The position numbers and the translations under genes were made by a program. The notes beneath the pieces were generated by a model. It had not been told where the DNA came from and ran no database searches. It saw nothing but the letters and a program-made list of their open reading frames with translations. DNA of 64,000 bases from JBKBUF01 sp046290815 (lineage in GTDB: Bacteria > Bacteroidota > Bacteroidia > Cytophagales > Cytophagaceae): NCBI GenBank assembly GCA_046290815.1, contig JBKBUF010000002.1, positions 207,068 through 271,067 on the forward strand, in the 5' to 3' direction. Below, piece by piece: positions 35,646 through 45,209 of this stretch (positions are counted from its first letter, which is position 1; the number at the start of each line of letters is the position of its first letter).

Positions 35646-38039
35646 ATGTGGGTAAAAATTGCATCATTAATAATTAAAAACAGAGCTTGGCTCCTTGCAG
35701 CTACTATCTTTTTTACTGTATTCATGGGCTACCAGGCCCGAAAAGTTCAAATGACTTATGATTTCGTAACTGTAGTACCGGAGGGAGACTCTACTTTTAT
35801 CAATTTTAAAGAATTTCAAAAAACCTTTGGCGAAGATGGCAATATCCTGGCAATCGGATTAGAAGGCAATTCAATACTTGAATATGAGAATTTCAAGCTG
35901 CTGAAAGAACTGACTCAAAATATTGAAGGGGTTGAAGGCGTAAGTAGTGTAATCGCCCTTCCTACAGTAAAAACCTTAAAAAAGGATACTCTGTCTAAAA
36001 GGTTTGTAATGGAAAATATTATTCCTGCAGACCTCAAAGCTGAGGAGTATGATAGTCTGATCAACTCCGCTGTCAATGCTAAATTTTATGACAAGCTTCT
36101 CTACAATAAAAATTCCAATGCTACCATTTTAGCTGTTACTATTGAGCGATCCTACCTGAATTCAGATAGAAGAGCAGATTTGGTTAACAAGATAACAGGG
36201 TATGTGGACGGTTACTCTGAAAAAACTAAGGTTACTGCGCATTATGCAGGCCTACCTTATATAAGGTCTATAATGGTGACTAAAGTAAGGGACGAATTCA
36301 AATTATTTCTTGTCCTTGCCGCTGTTGTTACCAGTCTGTTTCTGTTCGTTTTCTTCAGATCTTTCTTTGCTGTTGCATTTACCTTCCTGGTAATTCTTAT
36401 AACTGTATGCTGGACACTGGGATTTCTGGTTGTTTTTGGCTATAAAATAACACTTCTCACCGGTATCCTTCCTGCACTTATTATTATTATTAGTATACCG
36501 AACTGTATATACATGTTCAACAAATACCATCATGAGTACAAGAAACATGGAAATAAGGTTAAAGGTATAAGCAGAATAATCGAAAAAATCGGCTTTTTAA
36601 CATTCATGACAAATGCCAACACAGCTGTGGGCTTCTTTGTACTTGTAACTGCAGATATTACTATTATAAAAGAGTTTGGTATGATTGCTGGTATTATCAG
36701 TATCGCAACATTTTTGATTACCCTAATCGTAATTCCTTCATTGCTCCTTTATCTGCCTGCTCCAAATACTAAACAGTTAAAGCATCTTGACTTAAAATTC
36801 TTAAGGAAAATAAATATCTTCCTTGAGCATGTAGTAATGAACAGAAGGAAGGTGATTTACATTGTAACATCATTATTTCTATTTGTAGGTCTGGTGGGTC
36901 TTTCAAAAATAAAGGAAGTGTCTTATATGGTTGATGACCTGCCCGAAAAAAGTAACGTTAAATCAGATCTACAGTTTTTTGAACAGCACTTCAAAGGAAT
37001 TATGCCTTTGGAAATTGTAGTTGACTTAGGCAAGCCAAAAGGTTTTACAAAACTGCAAAATTTACAGAAACTAGAAGAACTTGAAGATTATTTAAAAACA
37101 CAGGAACATATCTCTCCTCCTGTCTCTATTTTAAGTTTGGTTAAAAGCGGAACGCAAGCTTTTTACAACGGAGCGCCTGAGCAATATCGCTTACCAACAC
37201 AGAGAGAAGCACCCTTTATAACAAAATACTTCGGTGGCAAATCCGGAGATGAGAAAAATGTATTAAAATCATTTGTAGATTCAACTGGTAGATATGTACG
37301 ATTTAGCTGCAAAGTAGCCGATTTAGGAACTACTAAAATGGAGGAGGAGATTGTAAAAAAGATAAAAGCTAAAACGAATGAAATATTTGCCGGAACAGAT
37401 ATGAAAGCTGAAGTTACTGGCACAACTGTAATGTTTCTTGCAGGAAACAAATACCTTATTAATGACCTTACGGAAAGCCTTATCATGGCTTTTATCCTTA
37501 TCTCATTAATGATGGCCATGATATTCTTTAATCTCAGGATGATAATAATATCTCTTATACCAAACATCATCCCCATGGTACTTACAGCAGGAATCATGGG
37601 ATTATTCAATATCCCGTTGAAACCTAGCACTGCATTGATATTTAGTATTTCATTCGGAATCTCCATCGACAGTACTATACATTATCTAAGCAAATTCAAA
37701 CAGGAGCTGAAAATATTAAATGGAAATATTTATCAGGCTGTATTAAAAACTCTTGAAGAAGTTGGCGTAAGTATGATTTATACATCTCTGGTTTTGTTTG
37801 GAGGATTTGTAATTTTCTCTTTCTCTGAATTTGGTGGAACAATAGCTCTTGGGGTTCTTACTTCCATTACCTTGTTCTTTGCTATGCTTACTAATCTTAT
37901 TCTTCTCCCTACTCTGCTTATTACTTTTGGAGGTAAAGGCAAAGAAGCAAAGCTACCTGTAATATTCAATCGTTTCAGAAAGCAAAAGCATCCGAACAAG
38001 GAGGAGGTAAACATCGATACCATTGCAGCAAATCAATGA
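35646..38039 (+). CDS. MMPL-type RND exporter
   Basis: 797 residues. Two repeated halves each contain a helix, an extracytoplasmic loop and about five further helices; the last helix bundle of each half is MMPL-like. There is no heavy-metal or AcrB-length porter domain, so it is the hydrophobe/amphiphile exporter or predicted RND exporter type. Substrates of this group include lipids and hopanoids. A CDF transporter gene follows after 24 bp, suggesting cotranscription. Confidence 0.85.
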   Translation: MWVKIASLIIKNRAWLLAATIFFTVFMGYQARKVQMTYDFVTVVPEGDSTFINFKEFQKTFGEDGNILAIGLEGNSILEYENFKLLKELTQNIEGVEGVSSVIALPTVKTLKKDTLSKRFVMENIIPADLKAEEYDSLINSAVNAKFYDKLLYNKNSNATILAVTIERSYLNSDRRADLVNKITGYVDGYSEKTKVTAHYAGLPYIRSIMVTKVRDEFKLFLVLAAVVTSLFLFVFFRSFFAVAFTFLVILITVCWTLGFLVVFGYKITLLTGILPALIIIISIPNCIYMFNKYHHEYKKHGNKVKGISRIIEKIGFLTFMTNANTAVGFFVLVTADITIIKEFGMIAGIISIATFLITLIVIPSLLLYLPAPNTKQLKHLDLKFLRKINIFLEHVVMNRRKVIYIVTSLFLFVGLVGLSKIKEVSYMVDDLPEKSNVKSDLQFFEQHFKGIMPLEIVVDLGKPKGFTKLQNLQKLEELEDYLKTQEHISPPVSILSLVKSGTQAFYNGAPEQYRLPTQREAPFITKYFGGKSGDEKNVLKSFVDSTGRYVRFSCKVADLGTTKMEEEIVKKIKAKTNEIFAGTDMKAEVTGTTVMFLAGNKYLINDLTESLIMAFILISLMMAMIFFNLRMIIISLIPNIIPMVLTAGIMGLFNIPLKPSTALIFSISFGISIDSTIHYLSKFKQELKILNGNIYQAVLKTLEEVGVSMIYTSLVLFGGFVIFSFSEFGGTIALGVLTSITLFFAMLTNLILLPTLLITFGGKGKEAKLPVIFNRFRKQKHPNKEEVNIDTIAANQ

Positions 38040-38063
38040 TACAAAACTGATATAAAATTATTA

Positions 38064-38978
38064 ATGGGCCACCATCACCATCACCATCACCATCATAGTC
38101 ATCATCACCATCATGAGCATGGAAATGAAAAAAACCTGAAGGTGGCCTTTTTTATCAATTTTGCTTTTACAATCATTGAATTGATTGGCGGATTTTACAC
38201 CAATAGCATGGCAATTATGTCAGATGCTATCCATGATTTGGGTGACAGCCTTAGTCTGGGTCTGTCCTGGTCTTTTGAAAGAATTTCGAAAAAGAAAAGA
38301 TCTTCCACCTTTTCCTTTGGTTATAAAAGATTTTCCTTATTAGCGGCACTCATCAATGCCAATATATTGGTGATAGGTTCAATAATAATTATTATTGAGT
38401 CACTTAAACGCTTTACAGTTCCTGCAGAAATAAAAACCACTGAAATGCTGATCATGGCAATTCTTGGTGTTGTATTTAATGGTATTGCATTCTTAAGATT
38501 AGAAAAAGGGACAGGCATAAATGTAAATGTTATTCGCCTTCATTTATTAGAGGACATCCTGGGATGGGTGGCTGTACTTATTGTCGCTGTTATTTTTCAG
38601 TTTCATTACATTCCATTTCTGGATCCATTAGTATCAGTACTTATTGCTGGTTATATAATTTTTAATGCTATAAAAAATCTTAAAGCAACACTAAAAATAT
38701 TCCTTCAGGCAGTTCCGGAAGAGCATAATATTGATGAAATAGAACAATTAATAAAAAATGAAAATCAGATAAGTTCTGTCCATGATCTTCATATCTGGTC
38801 TTTAAGCGAAAATTATGTCATTTTAACAGCACATATTGTTCTTAAGGAAAAAATGGACTCCGATAAAGTTGCTATTATTAAAAATCAAATAAAAGAAGTT
38901 TTAAAGAGAAAAGGGATAGAACATGCCACACTTGAATTCGAAACATCAGATGAGCATTGTCATCTTCAGGATTGCTAA
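38064..38978 (+). CDS. Cation diffusion facilitator with histidine-rich N-terminus
   Basis: 304 residues. The N-terminus has nine consecutive His (3-11), a Ser, and five more His (13-17). Six helices follow; metal-site motifs are SDAIHDLGD (Asp54, His57, Asp61) and HLLED (His160, Asp164), the HDHD pattern of zinc transporters such as ZitB or CzcD. A cytoplasmic C-terminal domain ends with HCHLQDC. It exports zinc or a similar divalent cation in exchange for protons. The His tract probably captures metal. The 24-bp gap suggests it is cotranscribed with the RND exporter. Confidence 0.93.
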   Translation: MGHHHHHHHHHSHHHHHEHGNEKNLKVAFFINFAFTIIELIGGFYTNSMAIMSDAIHDLGDSLSLGLSWSFERISKKKRSSTFSFGYKRFSLLAALINANILVIGSIIIIIESLKRFTVPAEIKTTEMLIMAILGVVFNGIAFLRLEKGTGINVNVIRLHLLEDILGWVAVLIVAVIFQFHYIPFLDPLVSVLIAGYIIFNAIKNLKATLKIFLQAVPEEHNIDEIEQLIKNENQISSVHDLHIWSLSENYVILTAHIVLKEKMDSDKVAIIKNQIKEVLKRKGIEHATLEFETSDEHCHLQDC

Positions 38979-38981
38979 TTC

Positions 38982-39719
38982 TTATTCAAGAATTATCTCC
39001 TTCAGATCATCCGCCACTTCATGCTCCACCTGACTTATATTAAGAAACATCTCCTTTCCAATATGGGTAAGTATTACACGTTTTGAATTGAACAAAGGTA
39101 GCTTTTCTTTCAATTCAATATAGTTCAAATGACTTTCTGATCGGATACCGTAGTAATTACATTCACAAAGAAACAGGTCTGTATTATCTGCTATTTCAAT
39201 CAAATTGTCATTCCATCCGGTATCTCCTGAATAACCTATACATTTATCATGATAGAATATTTTAATTCCATGAGGCAATGTTTGAGGGGTATGTGATACA
39301 GGATAAGTTCGGATTACAAGATCAGGAAACAGCATTTCATCCTTTCCATTATATGCTAAAAATTCAAGTTGCAGTATCCGGAATACCTCTTCCATACCAG
39401 GATAAAGTAATTCAAAAAGTTTTTTTATTTTTTCTTCTCCCCCTTCAGGAGAAATTATAGTAAGAGGTTTTGTCCTTTTACTAACCAATGCAGCTTCGAG
39501 CAACAGGAAAGGAATACCAGCATAATGATCACCATGAAAATGACTCAGAACAATTATATCAATATCTTCAGTTGTGACACTAGCTCTGTTCAAGGCATAC
39601 ATAATGGTTGGCCCACAGTCTAGAAGAATTCCTTTTTCTCCTTTAATAAAATAACCTGATTGCATGTGACCAAAACTGCCAAATGCATCCCCTGATCCTA
39701 AAACTAGTACTTTTTCCAT
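38982..39719 (-). CDS. MBL-fold metallo-hydrolase, RNase Z-like
   Basis: 245 residues. HFHGDH at 60-65 is the zinc-binding signature; a second Asp in YSGDTGWN and a His in LTHIG complete the site. The layout resembles RNase Z/arylsulfatase-type MBL proteins rather than beta-lactamases. The long exosite arm of tRNA 3'-processing RNase Z is not evident, so a phosphodiesterase-type hydrolase is the safest call. It is convergent with the CDF gene, 3 bp from its stop. Confidence 0.82.
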   Translation of the reverse strand: MEKVLVLGSGDAFGSFGHMQSGYFIKGEKGILLDCGPTIMYALNRASVTTEDIDIIVLSHFHGDHYAGIPFLLLEAALVSKRTKPLTIISPEGGEEKIKKLFELLYPGMEEVFRILQLEFLAYNGKDEMLFPDLVIRTYPVSHTPQTLPHGIKIFYHDKCIGYSGDTGWNDNLIEIADNTDLFLCECNYYGIRSESHLNYIELKEKLPLFNSKRVILTHIGKEMFLNISQVEHEVADDLKEIILE

Positions 39720-39728
39720 ATAAAAGAG

Positions 39729-39750
39729 AAAGGATCCCTAAGGATCCTTT
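39729..39750 (-). terminator. Intrinsic terminator of the downstream secreted-protein gene
   Basis: AAAGGATCC and GGATCCTTT are inverted copies around CTAA. On the minus strand the hairpin is followed by CTCTTTT. It follows the gene that ends at 39758 and precedes the MBL gene start. Confidence 0.65.
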
Positions 39751-39757
39751 TAATTTA

Positions 39758-40600
39758 TTATCTGTTTTTGCCTTCCGTCATTCCCGGATCAAGTACGAAC
39801 TCTGCTGTACCTACTTTAAACGGGACTGCTTTCGCCTCTCTGAAAGTATCTTTCCAAAGAATTTCAAGATTTGCAAATTGCATATCAACTACCTTGCCAG
39901 GAACCTGGAAAACCGCCTTAATATTCTCTGTATCTCCGGGAAATAAAATTTGTTTTTTATCTTTTCTGTTTGCAGTAGCATACTCCTGTCCGTTTGGAAT
40001 TTTAACAACGCATCTGGACGGATCTAAAAAGCCCACATTGGTACCAGTGTATTTCACTTTAAATTTAGCTTCCGTTTCTTTTGTTTCTTTTTTCAGTTTA
40101 TCCAGAGAAACCTCAAATTTTCCTGCCTTAAAATCATTCACATTTGGAGGAAGTTTAAAATCAGGAGCATCGATAGCATTACCTTCAAAAGCAATTTTGT
40201 AAAAACCATCAAGTATCAATTTCAAATTATCAACATGAAATTTATTACCACCTGACACTTTCAATGTTTTGGTATCCGATTCTCCGGGCCCCAGAAGCAT
40301 GTTTCCATCGGACAACATACCTTTGGCAGGTTTAAATTCACCAAACTCGTATTTAAAAATCGATTCTGTTGTCTTCCAAAGGATATAATCATTAGTCTTA
40401 TTGGTCACTTTTACTTTGGTAGTAGTAAATTCCTGCTGAGAATGGCTTCCGGAAAATTCGATTAACAAATCATCTGTTTCAACATTGGCAACAGAATACC
40501 AGTTTTCATGCTTTGGATCATTTGGCTTTCTTTGTGCGTGAGCAGAACAAAGCACAATTACACTGAATAAAACTGAAAAGTAAATAGATCTTAGATTCAT
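39758..40600 (-). CDS. Secreted protein of unknown function
   Basis: 280 residues with a Sec signal peptide ending near AHA/Q (residues 1-22). The rest is beta-rich and contains two Ig-like halves, including VKVTNKTNDYILWK and FKVKYTGTNVGFLDPS. There is no lipobox, no membrane segment after the signal peptide and no catalytic motif. Likely periplasmic or surface. I know no family for it. It ends at a clear terminator and stands alone on the minus strand. Confidence 0.7.
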   Translation of the reverse strand: MNLRSIYFSVLFSVIVLCSAHAQRKPNDPKHENWYSVANVETDDLLIEFSGSHSQQEFTTTKVKVTNKTNDYILWKTTESIFKYEFGEFKPAKGMLSDGNMLLGPGESDTKTLKVSGGNKFHVDNLKLILDGFYKIAFEGNAIDAPDFKLPPNVNDFKAGKFEVSLDKLKKETKETEAKFKVKYTGTNVGFLDPSRCVVKIPNGQEYATANRKDKKQILFPGDTENIKAVFQVPGKVVDMQFANLEILWKDTFREAKAVPFKVGTAEFVLDPGMTEGKNR

Positions 40601-40839
40601 AAGATTAAATTTTTTGGGGTTAAAATTAAAAAATCAAATTATACATTTGTGGTTTAAAAAACACAAATAATGCCAGTTTTTTTTAAACATACAAGACATT
40701 TATGTTATAAAATGATACACAATGATTTACACGTCAAATAACCATATAAGATTTACGAGAATATATGTAGATCAAATTTTACTTTTATCAATACCTATAT
40801 TTATCTATATTTAAACCTACAACCTAACTTTAATTGAAA

Positions 40840-41373
40840 ATGAAAAACCTCTTTTCCGTTATTTTCTTTTTGTTATTTGTTAGTTTATCAGCATTCAGCC
40901 AAAACTTTCCGGTAGACTCTGAAACTAAAAAAATAACATATCAGGAAACAGTACAAATAGATAGTTTAAATAAGCAAACAATCTATGAGAGGTCAAAAGA
41001 TTGGATGGTTCATTTTTACAAAACCAGCAAGCTACAATTAGACAATAAAGAGGCAGGAAAAATAACACAGGAAGGTTTATTCAATGTACAGATAACATAT
41101 GATTTCAAATACAAAACTGACTATGCTATTGCCTATACCATTAATATCTCAGTAAAAGAAGGTAAGTATAGATACATTATCACGGACTTTAACATCTATG
41201 ATGTAAAAAACGGTCCTAAAACCGCGCAGTCTCTGGAATCTTTTTATGCCAAAATGAGAACCGGAAGTAAAGCGGAATTCGTAACAAAATTCAACGATGA
41301 GATTAATCTGATCTTAGAAAATCTGAAGACTCATGTGAAAACCGGTCTTAAAAAGAATGAGGATGACTGGTAA
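40840..41373 (+). CDS. DUF4468-like secreted protein
   Basis: 177 residues from the ATG at 40840; a TTG in frame at 40834 would add two residues. A signal peptide (about 1-21, ending SAFSQ) precedes a domain with FPVDSETKKITYQETVQID and later YRYIITDFNIYD, the pattern of DUF4468 with a TBP-like fold, common in Bacteroidota. The function is unknown; it is probably periplasmic. It is convergent with the thioredoxin-like gene, which starts its stop codon at the next base. Confidence 0.8.
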   Translation: MKNLFSVIFFLLFVSLSAFSQNFPVDSETKKITYQETVQIDSLNKQTIYERSKDWMVHFYKTSKLQLDNKEAGKITQEGLFNVQITYDFKYKTDYAIAYTINISVKEGKYRYIITDFNIYDVKNGPKTAQSLESFYAKMRTGSKAEFVTKFNDEINLILENLKTHVKTGLKKNEDDW

Positions 41374-42168
41374 TTAATACAAGGCCATATCAAATTTCTT
41401 CCTGTACTTCAAGGTCAGAGGATGTTTATCACCAAGGTAATGGAAAACAGATATTGCAGCCTTCCTCGGTAAATCGTCAGAATAATGTTTATCTACTAAT
41501 ACTGCTTCAATTAATAACTGTAAAGCATGTTCAAAATTTTTATTTTTCAAAAAGTTGCTTGCTTTACTAAGCAGATCATTTAATGAATCATCAGAATTTC
41601 CTGAAAACATAAGTAAGGCAGCAATATTTTTAAGATCTTCGACCGCATCATAAAACTTACTTAAGACTGACACATTTGAAATCAGAGATAATGCCCTTTC
41701 AGGTTGATCAAAAATAATCTGTTTTGCAAGCACCAATTGCCCATCTTCTATATCAGGGTTTCTCTCAACGAAATCATTTAAAGCAGCTATTAACTCTTCC
41801 CCTTTATTATTCTTAAGGATATAACCTAACTCTTCTTTTCTGGGGTCCGGCAAATAATCATTCAACCATTTCTTAATTTGAAAACCGGGTAGAGCCCCGG
41901 AAAACTGGGAAAGTTGCTTTCCTTTAAAGAACAACTTTACTGTAGGAATACTATAAATTTTAAACTCTGAGACAAGTTCAGGATTTTCTTCCGTATTTAT
42001 TTTCACCAAATGCCAGGCTCCTTTGGCGTTATTATGTAATTCGTCCAATATAGGTGTCAGATATTGACATGGGCCGCACCAGGGTGCCCAAAAATCAACT
42101 ACAACCGGGATTTCCTGACTTTCATTGACTACTTCCGATCTAAAATCTACCTTTCCGCTCATACCCAA
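41374..42168 (-). CDS. Thioredoxin-domain protein, YbbN/CnoX-like
   Basis: 264 residues. The N-terminal thioredoxin domain has FWAPWCGPC with Cys31 and Cys34. The C-terminal 150 residues are helical with TPR-like repeats, the arrangement of the chaperedoxin YbbN/CnoX. In E. coli, YbbN has lost the active-site pair; here WCGPC is intact, so redox activity is likely. It is the last gene of a miaE-MFS-trx run, 35 bp after the MFS gene. Confidence 0.85.
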   Translation of the reverse strand: MGMSGKVDFRSEVVNESQEIPVVVDFWAPWCGPCQYLTPILDELHNNAKGAWHLVKINTEENPELVSEFKIYSIPTVKLFFKGKQLSQFSGALPGFQIKKWLNDYLPDPRKEELGYILKNNKGEELIAALNDFVERNPDIEDGQLVLAKQIIFDQPERALSLISNVSVLSKFYDAVEDLKNIAALLMFSGNSDDSLNDLLSKASNFLKNKNFEHALQLLIEAVLVDKHYSDDLPRKAAISVFHYLGDKHPLTLKYRKKFDMALY

Positions 42169-42203
42169 AAAACAAGGTAGGAATAGAATTGGTTTCTAAT
42201 CGA

Positions 42204-43283
42204 TTACAAGGAAGACAAGAGATTAAAAAGACCATTAGGCAATTCAGACATCCCGAAAAATAAACCGGTTCCATACGTTACTTTACTGTGACTAAGATTA
42301 CTTAGGGCAAAAGGAAAAGCTGACACGGAAATGATACTAAATGCTAATGAAAAAACTATACAACCGGTATAGAAGACTATGGGCATATCTATATTAATGA
42401 TAATAAGTCCTCCCAGAATGGCTAAAATCGCACCTGTAATCAATGAAACACGTACCCCTAGCCTCCGAACCCTGAAGCTTATAGGAAAGGCTAGTAAGGC
42501 TGAAATAGCCAAAACAACAGATACAAAAAATTGTGGATTTGAAAATTGATTATTTAACAACTGATTCTGCCCAACTTTTTCAGGAAGTACATTCATAATC
42601 ACTGAAAGCGCCAGGCCAAAGACTAATCCACTTATTAAGACCAATAGATAATTTGTTCTATTTGAAGATTCGGATGTTTCTCTTTTAAAAACAGCATCTC
42701 CAGCGTTTTTCCTGAAAAAGTAACCAGTTAAGATAATTAATATACCTCCTGTTAAAAAAGTCAATGAAGCACCAAAAAATTCAATTATATATATAACAAT
42801 AGGCTCAATGGAATAAATCAGTTCTGTTATCAAAGTAATTAAGGCCATAGCTATGGGTAATTGTTCTTTCGAAGCGAACAATTCCAGCATTGAATTAGCG
42901 GGACTATGAAATATATTCATAGATATAAGCCATAAAACAAGAAGAAAGGGCAAAAGGGTTTTAACTATTGAAAATGGAACAGTTTGTAAACTGAATGCAA
43001 CAGACATGAATATCATAGCTGTAACACTTACTCCTATTGTAAAAACAACAAAATAGTTGCTGTTTTTTGAAATCATGATATCCGCCACCTTGCCTGCTAT
43101 GGGAGGAATGATTACTAGTATCAATGATTGGGCTACGATCAGAAAAAAAGAAAGATCCTGAGATCCAAATTTTTCAAGAAGTTTTGGCTGATAATTATGA
43201 TAAGCAATCCAGCTTATAACAATAGCCGCATTTAAGGCGGCAAGGCTGGAAATCTGCCTCCAGCTAAAATGTGTTGTCGTCAT
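42204..43283 (-). CDS. MFS-type transporter, short
   Basis: 359 residues with about ten to eleven hydrophobic helices. The first half contains an MFS-like GKVADI loop between helices 2 and 3, and the second half FRVRRLGVR between helices 8 and 9. The protein ends just after the eleventh helix begins (FGMSELPNGLFNLLSSL), short of the usual twelve. I cannot tell its substrate. It sits between miaE and the thioredoxin-like gene with gaps of 7 and 35 bp. Confidence 0.72.
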   Translation of the reverse strand: MTTTHFSWRQISSLAALNAAIVISWIAYHNYQPKLLEKFGSQDLSFFLIVAQSLILVIIPPIAGKVADIMISKNSNYFVVFTIGVSVTAMIFMSVAFSLQTVPFSIVKTLLPFLLVLWLISMNIFHSPANSMLELFASKEQLPIAMALITLITELIYSIEPIVIYIIEFFGASLTFLTGGILIILTGYFFRKNAGDAVFKRETSESSNRTNYLLVLISGLVFGLALSVIMNVLPEKVGQNQLLNNQFSNPQFFVSVVLAISALLAFPISFRVRRLGVRVSLITGAILAILGGLIIINIDMPIVFYTGCIVFSLAFSIISVSAFPFALSNLSHSKVTYGTGLFFGMSELPNGLFNLLSSL

Positions 43284-43290
43284 AAAAAAA

Positions 43291-43875
43291 TCAATGTAAT
43301 GCTGCTGTGAAAGGAAGCGAGGCGATTATTGCTCCTTCTATTTCATTCACCTCATTTAGTCGTTTATATACGACTTCTTCCGGAAAATAGTTTAAGGCCA
43401 TTTTCACGAAAATATTTCCATGTTTCGCCTCAGATGCCCAAAGCAAATGATAGAAATCTTTCAGGCCTTTTTCTTCAAGATTTTCATATACTATTCTAAA
43501 CCTCTCCGCTCCCCTGCATTCAATAACTGATCCAAGTAACAACCTGTCGAGAAAACGCTCTTCTCTCCCGGTCCTGCATGCATCGATCAATTTCCTTACA
43601 TAAATATCTTCCTTTATTTCTTTTGCCAAGGAAACCCCTCTTTCATGCATGATCTTATAAACATCTCTGAAATGCTCCATCTCTTCAATGGCTGTATCAA
43701 TCAGATCAGGAATAATTTTCACCCTGTCCGGATACTTGGCCACCAGACTGGTAGCCATAGCAGAAGCTTTCCTTTCACAATTAGCATGATCCTGTAAAAA
43801 ACTATTAAAGTCATTCATTACAGCTTCTATCCATTTCTTATCGGTGGCAACTACTAAATTAAGGCTTAACTTCAT
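43291..43875 (-). CDS. miaE: tRNA 2-methylthio-N6-isopentenyladenosine hydroxylase
   Basis: 194 residues from the ATG at 43875; an upstream in-frame ATG at 43911 adds a basic stretch with no homology value. The non-heme diiron ligands are seen in CERKASAM, EEMEHF, ECRGAERF and SEAKHGNIF, the set of carboxylate and His ligands in MiaE. It hydroxylates ms2i6A37 in tRNA with oxygen. This modification step is not universal in Bacteroidota. It is first in the miaE-MFS-trx run. Confidence 0.92.
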   Translation of the reverse strand: MKLSLNLVVATDKKWIEAVMNDFNSFLQDHANCERKASAMATSLVAKYPDRVKIIPDLIDTAIEEMEHFRDVYKIMHERGVSLAKEIKEDIYVRKLIDACRTGREERFLDRLLLGSVIECRGAERFRIVYENLEEKGLKDFYHLLWASEAKHGNIFVKMALNYFPEEVVYKRLNEVNEIEGAIIASLPFTAALH

Positions 43876-43936
43876 TTTTTTAATTTTATCTTTACGCCCT
43901 AAGATAAACAAAAATTAAATTAAATAAGATGTCAAA

Positions 43937-45208
43937 ATGACTTACTGGAGCAGATTTCAGACATTTGAGCCAACCATTATATCTCCTGTTAATTCGGATG
44001 TAAAAATGATAGTGGTAATACCTTGTTATAATGAGGAGGAGCCGGAAAAAAGTGTTATGAGCATTATTGATAATATTCCTACGTTGTCGAAGATTGAGAT
44101 AATCGTTGTTATAAATGCTCCTGAAAACAGTCAGGAAGATATCATACTAAAAAATAAAAATGCCGAGATAAAAATAAGCAATCTGGAATATAAACAAAAC
44201 CCCTCTATTAACGGCGTTTTTATAATAAATAAGATATTACCGGTAAAAGATTCCGGTGTGGGATTAGCAAGAAAAATAGGCATGGATGAAGCACTCTTCA
44301 GATTTGAACAGGCAGGAAATATTAATTCGGGGGTCATAGTCTGCTTTGATGCGGATTCAGAATGCGACAGCAATTACTTAATGGAAATCGAAAAGAATCT
44401 ATATTGTACCAACAATATTGCTGCCAGTATATATTTTGAACATCCTTTATCAGGCCCCTTTGATAAAAACATTTATGAGGGCATTAAAATCTATGAGTTA
44501 TTTCTTCGGTACTACATTAATGGATTAAGATATGCAGGATATCCTTTTGCTTTTCATACGATAGGTTCCAGTATGGCTGTCAAAGCAGAAACCTACATGA
44601 AACAAGGTGGAATGAACAAAAGAAAAGCCGGAGAAGATTTTTATTTTTTGCATAAAATCATCCCGCTTGGAAATTTTACTGAAATTAATACAACCAGAGT
44701 TATACCTTCTCCCAGACCATCAGACAGGGTACCTTTTGGAACAGGAAGAGCCATCAATTCATGGTTGATAAATAATGAAATTCTTTTTTATAATTTCAAC
44801 ACATTCCGATTAATCAAGATTTTGATTCGATCTCTTCCTTTGATTAAAAGCGAGGAATCCTCCTTATCAGAATTTTACCAATCAATTGATTTACCTGTGA
44901 AGAATTTTCTTGACATACATCATTTTGATGCGGTAGTATCAGAAATAAGAAAAAACTGTTCAGATGATCGAAACTTTAAAAACCGGATTATAAAGTGGTT
45001 TGATGGATTCAGAATGCTAAAGCTGACTCACTTTTTGACTGAAAAATACTTTCCAAAAGTGGAGTATAAAATAGCTTTAAAAGAATTAATTTCAGAAATA
45101 TCTTCAAATGAAACTGAAGATATTCCTGAAGCATATTTAAATATATTAAGGAGTGCAGACAGAAACTTCATTTTAAAGATCAATCTGCATCCCGAAACTA
45201 ACTTATAA
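43937..45208 (+). CDS. Family 2-like glycosyltransferase
   Basis: 423 residues. The GT-A fold begins IVVIPCYNEEEPEKSV; the metal motif is CFDADSECD; a late GEDFYFL supplies the acidic acceptor-side residue. There is an inserted segment after the first 70 residues and a C-terminal helical region without membrane helices. Donor and acceptor are unknown. It is divergent from miaE and convergent with the beta-helix protein. Confidence 0.8.
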   Translation: MTYWSRFQTFEPTIISPVNSDVKMIVVIPCYNEEEPEKSVMSIIDNIPTLSKIEIIVVINAPENSQEDIILKNKNAEIKISNLEYKQNPSINGVFIINKILPVKDSGVGLARKIGMDEALFRFEQAGNINSGVIVCFDADSECDSNYLMEIEKNLYCTNNIAASIYFEHPLSGPFDKNIYEGIKIYELFLRYYINGLRYAGYPFAFHTIGSSMAVKAETYMKQGGMNKRKAGEDFYFLHKIIPLGNFTEINTTRVIPSPRPSDRVPFGTGRAINSWLINNEILFYNFNTFRLIKILIRSLPLIKSEESSLSEFYQSIDLPVKNFLDIHHFDAVVSEIRKNCSDDRNFKNRIIKWFDGFRMLKLTHFLTEKYFPKVEYKIALKELISEISSNETEDIPEAYLNILRSADRNFILKINLHPETNL

Positions 45209-45209
45209 T

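Noticed and set aside
38977..38994. AATTCTT/AAGAATT hairpin between the CDF and MBL genes
   Set aside because: Short AT-only stem with no T-tract on either strand; not enough for a terminator call.
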